Assembly (NCBI GenBank): GCA_014529385.2
Contig: CM043964.1
Span: 133,520,420 to 133,584,419, forward strand
Source: Adiantum capillus-veneris
Taxonomy: Eukaryota; Streptophyta; Polypodiopsida; Polypodiales; Pteridaceae
Reading direction: 5' to 3'
DNA: 64,000 nucleotides
Shown: positions 46,981 through 58,478 of the stretch, piece by piece
Layout: each line of letters begins with the position of its first letter
How positions within the stretch are numbered: position 1 is the first letter of the stretch
Position numbers and translations under genes: made by a program
The notes under the pieces: model-generated
The model's database searches: none
What the model saw: only the letters and a program-made list of their open reading frames with translations
Told to the model about the DNA's origin: nothing

Positions 46981-48667
46981 ATCAGAGTAAACTAAAATAT
47001 AGTCATCATCTCACTAAGCGAATGCAAACACATCTATGAGATGAGCTCTAACATATCTAAATGCTCACTCATATTCAACAATGTCTTTCTCTGCCTAGGT
47101 GGTTGTTGTAAGTAGTTTTTCTGCATTATAGAGGCGATCATGTCGCAATGAGTTTGCTTTCGCTTTTGCCATGGCACATTGTAATTCTCTAAAAAATCTT
47201 TGCACCAATCACATAATTTCTCAATGAAAAAAGCAACTGCATAGGTTTCAGTGGATTTCGAATACGGACAAGAAGCTTTTGGGTTGCAAAGCTCGAGGGC
47301 CCTCTAAGGATGTAGAGCATGCTCTATTGGGTCTTAGATGTTGGTTGCTTGCTTCTTAATGCCAACTTGCAGTGCCAACCCCAAATCAATGACACCCACA
47401 TGTGGCACGCCTTCCTTAGTGAAGTCAGTCATGATGTTCCATGGGTGCAAGTCATAGTGTATAATTCCTTTGCTACGTACATGTGCCATGGTCTTCACCA
47501 GAGCATCCATAAAACCCGGGGAGGTCACCTAATAAAAATGTAACCTATCACGTGAGTTCAACAGAAGGGTATTTGAAGTTCTTCAAACTTACAAAAATAT
47601 ATATACAGAAGGGCATTATTTTTTCATATTTGAAAAAAACTTACAGATTTAAAAAGAGAAGGGTACATTATATTCTTAAAAAAATTCACAGAAAAGGGGT
47701 TTTACAAACATGTCTTGAACGCATGTGATATGGTAGTTTTACACATAGTGAACCCCCCGAGCCATAAAAGAAGGCACCCAATTGAGCATATGCTTGCACA
47801 TCTCTAACTCTTGCTCTGTGGGAGGGCGTCTAGGATCTTCTTTTTGAGCCGCCAGTATGTTAGAGAATTTTCCTTTGGGTGGTGGAACACATTATAACAT
47901 GTCACCCATATCCATTCCATTGAAGCGAGGAAAAACAAGTCACCATGGCTCCTAGTGTGTTTGTGCAATGCATCTAACGATGCCTCTGTGGAACAATTGC
48001 ACGCTCACCTCTAGAGCAAAAGATTGATGGCTCTCTACTGCATCTCCTTTGAAGTCTTTGACCACATACGGCACCTCTGGCAGCAGCCAAGTGACTCCAT
48101 TGATTGTACACTCTGACACAACTCCATGGCATCCTTTCTCAAGATTTTGACCACGTTTGATAGCTTTGTGTGTGAGGTAAACACCAATAGCACATTGAGA
48201 CATAAAGCGGGTGTGTAGAAAATGATCCATCCCAGCTTCTCAATTTGATCTTGCACCTACTGTATCTTGAGAGGAGGATGTTGAATAAAACATGGTTCTA
48301 GATATGTGGCTATAGACATCTTGAGCACCAATATTGCACACTCTTTTTTATTTTGACCTCTCTATACTCTATATATTAGTCCACTGCTATAGCTTGGTTA
48401 GGTCTGCATCCGCTGGTGCATCAACACCCAAGTCTCTTAAGCATTGTGCCATATTGCCCACATACTATCTATTAGCCTACGGATAGTCTTTGCTTCTATA
48501 GTTGAGAAGTGTGCCTCAACTGCTTCAATTATCATATCAAAGAAACAATCTTTGCGCGTCTCACTCTCCAATAAAAAGGTGATCTCCTCCGTGGTTAGGG
48601 CACATATGCATGTGACCAACAGAGATATGATCTTGGTTTTTAACTCCTTCATTTCCACAGGATCCAT
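46981..48667 (-). pseudogene. Protein-kinase-like pseudogene interrupted by a MITE
   Basis: The minus-strand frame starts 'MDPVEMKELKTKIISLLV' at 48,667. The N-lobe lies at 48,230-47,952: glycine-loop-like 'LEKGCHGVVSECTING' and the ATP-site lysine in 'PYVVKDFKG', then 'FHRGIVRC'. The catalytic loop reads 'GIIHYDLHPWNIMTDF' (about 47,455), and the DFG position is 'VIDLGLALQ'. HxDLxxxN and DLG are present, so the fold is recognisable as a serine/threonine-type kinase. Between the lobes sits the 247 bp MITE copy B. Stops at 48,437, 47,334 and others show decay. Kinase type and substrate cannot be told. Confidence 0.7.
47515..47761 (-). mobile_element. 247 bp non-autonomous hAT-type MITE, copy B (inverted)
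   Basis: The ends are CCCGGGGAGGTCACCTA and, on the reverse strand, CTCGGGGGGTTCACTA. It is flanked by an 8 bp direct repeat CCATAAAA (47,507-47,514 and 47,762-47,769). It is the same length as copy A. Leaving out the insert and one duplication makes the kinase-like frame continuous between 'LNWVPSFM' and 'DALVKTMAHV'. Confidence 0.88.
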
Positions 48668-48780
48668 GTTTGCTACAATCATCACATATTTTATGATTTT
48701 TAAGACAACATAACTTTAAATTTTATAGCAAATATATGCATCATGCATTGAAATTAACGACAAGACTAGTTTAAATAGTA

Positions 48781-49560
48781 GGCAATCATTCAATGATAGT
48801 GACGACACCTACAACCCAGTATTAGGGTTGATGCCGAGACAAACACTGAACTAACCCAACAAGACAGGGCATCATTCAATTCAACTAACAACACCTTCAA
48901 CCCAATAGTAGGTTTGATGCCAATAGCAACGCTGAACTAAGCCTAAAAAGCAGGGCATTGCTTGATGAAACTAACGACACCTCTAGCCCAATGGTAGAGA
49001 TGATGCCAAAAGAAACACCAAACTAGCCTAAAAGCAAGGACATCATTCAATGCAACTCACGACACCTCCAACCCAATGATAGGATTGATGCGGATAGCAA
49101 CACCAAAATTAGCCTAAAAAGCAAGACATCATTCAATAAATCTAACAACACCTCCAACCCAATGGTAGAGCTGATGCCAAAAGAAACACCAAACTAGCCT
49201 AAAAAGTAAGGGCATCATTCAATGAATCTAACGACACGTCCAGTCCAGTGTCCAGTCCAGTAGTAGGGCTGATGTCGAAAGAAACATTGAACTAGCCTAT
49301 CAACACATACGTCACTAATAAAACATAGAAAGCAATCTATTAGCTTGTACAACGACACTCCCAGTCCAATAATAGAACTGATGCCAAAAACAAGGTTAAG
49401 TAACCAACTATGTTCAACAACTATACTTCTGGTCCAAAATAGAATCGATGCCAAAGTGAACACAATCGGCACATTATAAAACAATGCTAGCTGGTCTAGC
49501 ATTTCACAACGACACTTCCGGTCCAATATTAGGACCATCATCGACATGAAAAGCAAGATC
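48781..49560. repeat. 86 bp tandem repeat, six good and about three diverged copies
   Basis: The landmark ACACC (or ACACG) in 'CGACACCTCCAACCCAATGG' recurs at 48,805, 48,891, 48,977, 49,062, 49,148 and 49,234 (spacings 85-86). More diverged copies are at about 49,355, 49,433 and 49,512. It lies just upstream of the kinase-like frame. Confidence 0.95.
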
Positions 49561-50880
49561 AGCCTACTTTTAAAACTACAAAAAACAGTTATTAGAAAAA
49601 GTATATTAGTTTAAAAACAAAATAGTGAAAGAGCGTACAAAAGTAAACTAAAATTTACATCGTAATTCTCTTTTTTCCTTGTGAGGACTCTTTGGTTGGA
49701 TACCTGTGCAAATCAAAACTCACAGGATAAAATTGTGAAGAGAATAGGGCCCCTAAGGGCCCTATATATAGGTACCCTAGGAGCCCATCGGGCAACAAAG
49801 CAGGATCGTTGGGGCGCAGCCCTCTGAGTATCTACGATATCCCGTTGGGGCCCGGCAGGAAAATCTCACCAAGCCTCTAGGTCTTCTTCAAGTCACCATG
49901 ACAATTTTTGTGAATGTGAAGAATTGTAAATTGAGAATTTTGCTAATTAACAATGTGATTACAAAAAAAAAACACGTGATCACGTGAATTTGGAATCCCT
50001 GAGGCTAGATAATGGAGCTTAAAGACCTTAGGGTTAGCTTGGGGATTTAACAAGTTTGCGAGTTTTTCATTTCAAGTTTTTTTGACAATTTTAGCAATCT
50101 TTAGAGTTTTTTTAACCAAACATGTGTCATAGCATAAAGTATCTATTTAATGTAATTTTCAATCATTATAAGACTCCATATATGTGTGGTTGACGGAGAG
50201 AGAAAGTATAAATTCTAGAGAGATAGTATTTATGCACGTTACCATTGGAAGAAGAGATCATAAATCCTTGAGAGAGAGAGAGTGACTTCTCTTCTAGAGA
50301 GAGAAAGTAAAATTACAGAGTTGTATATCACTACGCAGAGAGAGAGAGAGAGAGAGAGAGCATAACAACGTGAAAATGTAAACAAAAAAAATCACCATTT
50401 CACAACTCATGCCATTCAAAGTAAAATATGCTCGTAGCGCATGTCATCAGCATCAAATAATCCACACCATATATACAAGTTAAATAATCCACAGCATATA
50501 TAAATGCGATGAAGTCAAAAATCATGCCAAATAGAGACAATACTATTTTTTCCAAGCTTGAGCTTTTTGAAACAACGTAAGTTTCAAGATGTAAGTACAT
50601 TCGCTAAACTACCACAGGATAACACCAAAATTAGAGTACAAAAAAGGATAGTCGCCATAAATGTAATTATCACTCTAAAAGGCAAGTAATTTGCTCCTAA
50701 ATAGCTTGCAAGTTGCTTCATGTCTTTTTCTTGAAATTTGAAATCCTGTGCTGCATAAACAATGTTTTTTCAAGATAACTAATCACAAGTGAAATAAACC
50801 AAAATAGATACAGAAAAACACTTTAATATCATAGATCAATATTCTAGTTGAGTGAAAGATGCATACCAAACAAACTGTAA
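49561..50880. other. Non-coding spacer with GA-rich stretches and palindromes
   Basis: No gene seen. GGGCCCCTAAGGGCCCTA at about 49,746-49,764 is nearly palindromic. CACGTGATCACGTG at 49,973-49,986 is a perfect palindrome with two CACGTG boxes. GA runs at 50,270-50,282 and 50,336-50,361. Confidence 0.6.
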
Positions 50881-53800
50881 TTAAATGGAGGGAGAAATCC
50901 TCCTTGGTTGTCCAAGAATAAAGGCGATGTCCATTGGTGAGAGGGTTGGGTGATGAATAATCATGTGCTCCTTAGGTTCAAGTCCGAACACTTTTGTGTA
51001 CACATAGTACATATGTTTGCATGCCAAAAAGGATTTGTTGGTATTCTCTCGCTTTTGAAAATCCGGACATGTGCATGTTGGACTCTCTTTTATATGAATC
51101 TCATAACTATTTTCAGTGAGAACTCGGAAAACTACATGCTCTTGAGACCTTTTCACTTCATCCAAAAATATAATTGTCATACTGTTACATGCTTCCAATT
51201 GCTTCATGGCCTCTTTAGAGATTCCATGCCTCCACTTTTTCTTCCTCAAGCTGCCACCACCTTCTTTGCAGTCACCAGCAAGAGGTTGTGGATTTACCAT
51301 TGAATTCTCTGTCCTAAATCCACTCTGATGCAGCGCGGCAAGTTCCTGTGTGGAGATATCTGTCCCTCTTGCTAGTGGCCAAACGTTTGGAGTAGGAGGT
51401 AAATCTTTGACTTGTCTTTTAATTGATTGAATATGCAAAATATCATGATTACAAAACCATAACCATTGCTCAATTTTTTTACCCTTGAACATTCTTTCGG
51501 ACCATATACATGGAGCAACAAGACCAATTGAACGACTATGCAAGATATTGTCACAATTTTTTCTCCCTACTATTCCAAACATTTTCTTTGACTTTGAATG
51601 GGCATTCTCTTGAGGGCCCACTGAGTGCGTGGCACATCACTCTCAAACACATTGTTTCTTTGAGATGACAAAGGTGTGGTTGTTTCTTTTTGAGATCCCA
51701 TATCATTATCACTGTCACTAATTTGCAGCGGAATGTTAGAAATACCTGGTCCTTGGGTATCAAACCTGATTTTTTTGGGTCGACCGTGATGGTTTCGTTG
51801 CTTAGATTCCATGTCATATTCCGGCCGATGGGAGCTACTTGTTCCTGTTTTGCCCCTCTTTTTGCGTTGTACTGTTTCTTTGTCTCCATGAAAAATTGGC
51901 TACGCATACATGGGAGTCCCTGTAACAGCCTCGTGTAATAGATGGACCACGTTGGTTGGAGTTGGAGTTTGCTGAGATTCAACTCGAGAAAGCAAGGTCT
52001 CCATTGTGCGACCCGTTCCTATATAACACCCAATAGTATATCCCAAACGCTTTGCACATTGAATATATGAGTTTATAACATCTGTTACGCATGCATCATA
52101 CAAGGATATTTTTCTCTTTCCACCTTCACCCGCTAACCAATTGGCATGCACACTTTCTGATAAATTAACATTGGGAATTTGTGCCCGCTCCCACGGACTT
52201 AGACCAGCCTATGAAATTCAAAAAAACATGAATTAAAATTTATAAATTTCATGTATGCAAAGCTTATAAACTTTTTAAAAAATATAAATTGTCATAAAGG
52301 TACTTACATCTGTTCCAATTTCTCCCCAGCGTAAAATTCGTTGCTCCCACCATTTAAACCATCTGCTCACTCTTGTGATGCTTTCTGTAGATAGATGCTG
52401 TCTCCACCATTTTTGAATTGAAAGTGCCTTTTGAGATGCAAGCACAATGGTCTTACAAGCTCTCCATTCCTCACACATATCAATGTGTTGATTTGTTAGA
52501 TGTTGAGGTATCCACTTTTTAGCATATTTGTGGAGACTCTGCTCCCAATGAAATAGGCATGACTGTTCACGTCCCTCCATGATATTGTCTGGCCCGCCAT
52601 TCAAGACTGTTTGGATAGCATTCCAATTTGCACCAGCCTCATCAGACATAAAACCTGCAAAGTCAGATGCACCATGTCCGTACTTTTCCATTGTTGAATT
52701 AAGGTTCTCTCAAAAAATAACTTGAGTCTTTGCATCCTCCTCTTTAGTTTCACATATAGCAATTATTTGTAGTGATCGTATGCTGCAAGATATTCAACAT
52801 AAACATTTTCACACATCTTCTTTTATTGAATGATAAAAAAATACGAGATAGTTAAATACTTAAAGATTACCTTGGATCATACACTGAGCATGACATTGTT
52901 GCCCATCCATCTATTCTATGGGTAAAATCAGAATGTACCCACGCATTTCTTAAGTCACCAGTTTCAGTTCTTCTCATCCAATTTACTAGATCAATCCCAG
53001 AACCTGGTCCCTTAGTGGACATTTTAAATAGGAAGCACTTGTCATCCTCTTCACCCTATCCAGGAAATCTACTCCCATGGAAAAAAGGAAACATGCACTT
53101 TTTTTGAAGCAATAAAAAATTATCATATCCATCCCCAATAACAACACCTTGACTTTTCCTCTCCTTTGAAACAATTGAAGAAAACCTACACGATGCATCA
53201 CAAGAAAGCTAAATTTATAATAGTTAAAAAATTAACAAATTCAAGGAACAAAATTGAGTTTCTCTTACCCTTTGGTTTGAACCAATGGTATCATTTCTTC
53301 CAAAAAATCATTGAATTGTACATCGGATGTAACTTCAGCTTCCTCACCAATCAAGGAGTGAAGCACAAGTTGTTGAGCCACCAACATTTTGAATTTTTCT
53401 TGGGCCACCCTTTTCTATTTTTAGTACTGCACCTACCAGCTTTTGCACTCTTGAAATAGCAACCCTAGAGGTTCTTGCCTTAGCATTATGAAAATATTTA
53501 CCAACATGTATTGCCAGTCGTGACATTGTACCATCTCTAGGCAAAACATAAGAGATTTTGCAGGGTCAAGCAGCAACACAAGTAACAACCTTCTGAAAAT
53601 AATGACAAGTTATTGTTGTATTCTCTTCCATTGCAAGGTTGTCCTTTTTGACGTGTCTGTCCAAATATCCATGAAAATCTCCACTATTAAATTCTTGTTC
53701 CTTAATATAATGAGGACATGTTGAATAATTGCACTGCATGCATCCCAAACAGTGGCTTAGACGAATTGTGCATGCTATTGCCATGGTTGTCACAGATGGG

Positions 53801-54390
53801 TGAGTCCACAAGTGACCATCAAAGTGTTGTTCCATCCCTGACATTCGTTTTGTTTTATCCTGAGTCACAGGCAACTCAAAATACAAATTTCCATCATAAT
53901 GTTGTGAAAGTTCAGTAACTTGCAAAGGAGCTCCACATAATGTTAACAGATTATTTAACTTTTTTGCCCCTGGATTTTGTTGAATCCAAATGACGATTGA
54001 CTGAGTTTTGAGCTGTCCTATATCATCACCGCTACTTTCAAGATGCACAATGCTTAAAACATCTTCTGATATCTCTTTATCATTTTCTTTCTCATTGTCA
54101 AATACCTGTATAAATGTGTCTGAATGTAGCAGCTCAAACAAGCTCGAAAAAGATCCATCTATTAAGAAATGATGATGACCTTCGATATCCCACTGTGGTT
54201 GCAGTAAGACTTTTGTTAGGCCATAATCACTTTCAATAAGAGCAGATAGTGATTGAAAATGGCAAGATGGAGGCAGCAAACTCTGCAAATAGTAAGCACT
54301 AAGCAACAATGAGTTTCCCTTCAACTGAATGTCGTGGTTGACTATCTGACCACCAACCTTCCACGTTATTGTCACTTTCATGTTGGACAT
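50881..54390 (-). pseudogene. Mutator-like (MULE-type) transposase with SWIM finger
   Basis: The first minus-strand frame (54,390-53,566, 274 codons) begins 'MSNMKVTITWKVGGQ' and contains a zinc-binding block 'HCLGCMQCNYSTCPHY' of WRKY/GCM1-like style. The next pieces include 'LPRDGTMSRLAIHVGKYF' (53,540). The core (52,691-52,275) has 'FAGFMSDEAGANWNAIQTVL' and 'SCLFHWEQSLHKYAKKW', typical of the MULE core around the second Asp. After an intron (about 52,207-52,310) comes 'NLSESVHANWLAGEGGKRKI'. The C-terminal SWIM finger is 'CTCPDFQKREN...CKHMYYVY' (CxC...CxH, about 51,060). Frame changes at several places suggest introns plus decay. No terminal repeats were identified. Confidence 0.75.
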
Positions 54391-54749
54391 ATTCTCTCAA
54401 GCAAAAGATTACAGGGTGGAGATGCGAGAGAACTGTGGTGGATTAAGTGAAGGTGGTGAAGTTTAATGAAAGTTAAAGATAAAGTGAAGGTTAATGAAAG
54501 TGAAAGATTGATAGGTAAACAAAAAGACAGTTGCATAAGATCTTGTGACGGCTCAAAGAATAATGAAAATCATAATTGAAGAAGTGCATTTAAATTGGCT
54601 GGTACGCCATTTAATATATGACGGTTGTGAATGTATGTGCATTCAAACTAGTAAGTTATAATTTTTAAATAGCAGTGGAATATGTCATCAAATTTGAGGG
54701 GCCATTTAATTTCTAAATGGTGGTTCAAGGACTGCATTTAATGCAGTCT
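54391..54749. other. 5' flank of the MULE-type gene
   Basis: AT-rich, no gene seen. Repeated 'GTGAAGGTTAATGAAAGTGA' phrases at 54,450-54,510. Confidence 0.45.
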
Positions 54750-54759
54750 AATAGTGCCT

Positions 54760-55303
54760 CCATCTTGTGTGTGTGTGTGTGTGTGTATGTATATATGATT
54801 GTGTGAGTGTGTGTATACAAAACGTAGCATTCTATATGACTGACTTTGTATAAAAAAACGTAGCAATTTTTTTAGTTAAGTTATATATATGCCTCCATCT
54901 TGTCATTTCATATATATAATGTGTGTGAGTGTGTTTGATAGAGTGTATATATTATTTTTTTAGTTAAGTTATATACATGACTATGCGTGTTTTTGTCTAT
55001 GTATATATGATTTTGTGGGTGTGTGTAAACAACGTAGCATTTTTTTAAGTTAAGATATATATAATTGTCTCTAGAGAGTGTATGTATGACTGTGCACCTA
55101 GTTTTTCCGCCTAATCGCTAATTCTCACCATTCTGTGTGTGCGTGTGTGTGTATATAACTTAACTTTAAAAATGCTACGTTTTTTATACACACACACACA
55201 CACATACAATCATTTTTTTTAAATGTGGTTGTGTGTGTGTGTGTGTAAAAAACGTAGTATTTTTTTAGTAAAACTATATATATGCATCCATTTTGTGTAT
55301 ATC

Positions 55304-55371
<68 letters not shown>

Positions 55372-55450
55372 AACGAATGTGTGTGTGAGAGTGTTTATAC
55401 CACAATATCATTTTTTGTAATATATGGTTGTGTGTGTGTGTGCGAAAAAA
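54760..55450. repeat. TG/AT-rich simple repeats with a recurring AACGTAG motif
   Basis: TG runs (for example 55,305-55,346, followed by (AT)n to 55,371) alternate with the motif AACGTAGCA and T-rich sequence 'TTAGTTAAGTTATATATATG'. Copies lie at about 54,820, 54,855, 55,030 and 55,248, with an inverted one near 55,150-55,180. Confidence 0.8.
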
Positions 55451-55567
55451 GTAGTAATTGAGATGAAAGTGGAGTGAAGTTTAAGTGGAGTTTTAATTGA
55501 GCTGAAAGTGGAGTGAAGTGAAAGTGGAGTTTTGCTGTTAAGAAGGAGTAGAAGAAGAGAAGGTACT

Positions 55568-55569
<2 letters not shown>

Positions 55570-55610
<41 letters not shown>

Positions 55611-55880
55611 TGTGAGTGTGTGTGTGCTTACCCGCGCAGGCTCGCCCGATCCACCGGAGGAGGTCCAATAGGAGCTCCATTGGAGCTCCTCTGCAGGTGG
55701 AGCTCCAATGGAGCTCCTATTGGACCTCCTCCGGTGGATCGGGCGAGCCTGCGCAACAGGAGGAGCTCCAATGGAGCTCCTATTGGACCTCCTCCGGTGG
55801 ATCGGGCGAGCCTGCGCAGGTAAGCGCACACACTCTCACACTCACACTTACACTCACCCTCACACACACACACACACACA
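55570..55880. repeat. Large palindrome with three copies of a GC-rich unit
   Basis: A unit of about 57 bp (GGAGCTCCAATGGAGCTCCT ... GGATCGGGCGAGCCTGCGC) occurs inverted at 55,634-55,690 and direct at 55,699-55,754 and 55,761-55,817. The first two form near-perfect arms around an 8-base centre CTGCAGGT. Outside, a TG run and GCTTACC on the left mirror GGTAAGC and a CA run on the right, so the symmetry continues outward. It is GC-rich, in contrast to its surroundings. Confidence 0.93.
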
Positions 55881-56340
55881 GTGATACTCATGCATATACA
55901 CACACATCACACTTGCATACACACACGCACACATTATACTTGCATACACACACTTAGTAAAACAATCACACACACACATATACACACTTGCATTCACACA
56001 CATCAAAACACTTGCACACATAGCACAAACACACACAATCATGCATACGCACACACATTACACTTGCATACACACACATACATACATACATACATACACA
56101 CACATATATAAACACTTGCATTCACAACATCAACACACTTGCATACATAGCACAAACACACACACAATCATGCATACAGACACACACATATTACACTTGC
56201 ATACACATACATACATCCATACACACACACACACACATATAAACACTTGCATTCACATACATCAACACACTTGCATACAAGACACCATGCATACACACAC
56301 CCACTTACAGTAACAATCATGCATACACACACTTACTGTA
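55856..56340. repeat. Degenerate (CA)n region
   Basis: CA repeats with inserted CATACA, CTTGCATACA and CATTCACA phrases, arranged in loose tandem order. His-Thr open frames here are artefacts. Confidence 0.9.
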
Positions 56341-56546
56341 ACAATTACAATGATGTAAGAACAGCTCATTGTAGAGTAGAGCTATACAAATGTCAAAGTG
56401 GATTTGTATTTTTCCTTGCCATGAGCAAGTTGCAAATGGTTTTTTTTTTAATTTGCATTTTACGATGTTATGATGCCAAAATTTAGAAGTTTATATTTGT
56501 ATTGTCATTGCTAAGAAGATTTTTGTTGTTTATGGTTGATAGATTA

Positions 56547-57518
56547 TGGTTCGTACACCATCTAAACGTGGCAGGACATGTATCTCTCAAAGTAAGTTCA
56601 ACTACATTAATCTATTTGTGTTCTTTTTTGTTTGTCTCCACATACTCACTAAACTAGTTGTGTTCTTATTGTTTTTTGCTTTTAGGAGTAGGATACACAT
56701 TAAGGTCTGGCACTACAGGGCATAGGGCTAATGCATGATCTTCCATTGCTTCTTCCAATGTCCGTCAGAAGGAGGATATTTTGGGTGATGTGCATGAAGA
56801 AGAGGATATATTGAGTGATGTGCATGAAGAAGAGGTGCTCATAGATATTTATGCTACACAAGGTGAATTGGTGGCCCAAAGCGTGTCTGAAGCAACGACA
56901 ATTGTTGCTAAACCTGCCGTTCATTGAACAGTATTTGGAAAGGATGTTCATGGTCAAATATTGGAGGAGATTGTATAGGGTTTTATTGTAAAGAGAGGTG
57001 GGAAACCTCCTTGCATTCCTCTCTGCAGATTGATGGAAAATGAAGCCATTAGAGCGGTGGGTCTAGGCACTAAGGGCTTGGTGAAAAGGTTTGAGATGTA
57101 TGGATACGGTGTGCTTGGAGCTCCATTTCTTGTGTCATTTAAGAAGCCAGGCCATGATCAACATTATCTTTCCGACTTAGACAAAGATGAATGGGGGCCT
57201 ATTTGGCAAGAAATAAGCGATGATTTTGATAATCCCCTTCCCCTTGAGTGGGAAGACTTAAGGAGAAAAAAAATTATCGTTTGGGATGGCAATCACCGCT
57301 TGAAAACTTGTATGCACTTAATAAAAACATGTAAGTGATTTCTTTTTTGTTTAATGTAAAGTTGTCTTGTATTACTCTATGCTTTCTAAATTTCCTTTTT
57401 GTTGTTGTAGAATTTTCAATGATAAAGTGGAGACATTGTTCTGTTAAGTGTCAATTTGTCTATGTTGATAGAAGTGTAGAGGGGGAGCTTATGCTAGCTT
57501 TGCGCTCTCAAAATGAGT
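56547..57518 (+). pseudogene. Spliced pseudogene with a DGNHR motif, unknown function
   Basis: Exon 1 is 'MVRTPSKRGRTCISQ' (56,547) ending at GTAAGT (56,592). Exon 2 opens after a TTGCTTTTAG acceptor at 56,684 with 'VGYTLRSGTTGHRANA'. It has a 10-residue duplication 'EDILGDVHEE/EDILSDVHEE', three in-frame stops (TGA, TGA, TAG), then the open part 57,030-57,330 with 'LGTKGLVKRFEMYGYGVLG', 'DLDKDEWGPIWQEI' and 'KIIVWDGNHRLKTCMHLI'. A GTAAGT donor follows at 57,331 and an acceptor TTGTTGTTGTAG at 57,410. Exon 3 has 'VKCQFVYVDRSVEGELMLAL'. The DGNHR box recalls ParB/sulfiredoxin-like folds, but this is only a motif resemblance. It may be transposon cargo or a host gene relic. Confidence 0.5.
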
Positions 57519-58374
57519 AGGCACATTTGTTGTTTTTAAAGATATTTCTATTACTTTATCGATGTCATTCTCTTGCCATTTAATTTAAGATATTGTGGTT
57601 TAGGATTGGTAGAACCACTGTGAGCACAAATTTTGGGCAGGAGATCTTCTTGTTCCAAAAACTGGCTGTGGCAAGCAAAGATTCTTTAATGAAATACTTT
57701 CCCCAAGATTGGGTTCGATGGATAGAGGTTGTAAGGTCTCTGACCCCGATCAAAAAGAGCACCATTGTACCTTCAAATGAACATAATGAAAAAAGTTACT
57801 ATTTTTAGCAGTTTTTCAAATTCTATTAGTGCCATGATGTTTAGAATATTTTAAAGCTTCGAAATGTGAATTAAAATAATTTTTGTAAAAGCATTCCAAA
57901 AATAGTAAGTTTTTGGTCACCCGACCCATCCAGTTTTGACCGTCTCGAAAAACTGCACCCGTACCCCAATTTTGAAAAACATGCATTTTCGGACCCCGGG
58001 GGCTGCTAATTATGGCAGGTACTCGGGCCAGCACGCCTTAGTTAGGGCTTGGTATAGCAATTTTCGGCATCAAATTCCGACTCGTATGACCCGTTTTAGC
58101 CTAAAATCATTTCTTTCCAAAATTGTCCGGGGAGGCACTGGGGGCTCGAGGCTGTGTGGGAGCAAGTTTAGCAGCTAGGGGGTGCCTTTTGTCCTTGTTG
58201 GAGTCTTGGGAGATTTCCCAAGCTTGCAACTAAGTGTGAGTGCCGGGTTAACCAAGCCAACTGGACACTTGGTGGGCAGGCAACTGGACTTGCCATGCTT
58301 AACTGGAGTAGCTCCCAGATGCAAATAGCAAGCAGGTTCGATTTTCAGCTTGAGGAGGCCTATTTAAAGGTGTG
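57519..58374. other. Non-coding, no gene seen
   Basis: TATA-like TATTTAAAGG at about 58,361 directly precedes a CA microsatellite. Otherwise no structure recognised. Confidence 0.45.
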
Positions 58375-58414
<40 letters not shown>

Positions 58415-58435
58415 CTCACACACACACACACACCC

Positions 58436-58476
<41 letters not shown>
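58375..58476. repeat. (CA)n microsatellite
   Basis: About 100 bases of CA repeats with short interruptions TGCT and CCAGT. Confidence 0.95.

Positions 58477-58478
<2 letters not shown>

Noticed and set aside
55395-56313. Several frames rich in His-Thr, Cys-Val or Arg-Pro-Ala
   Set aside because: Created by TG/CA runs and the palindrome; no conserved domain.
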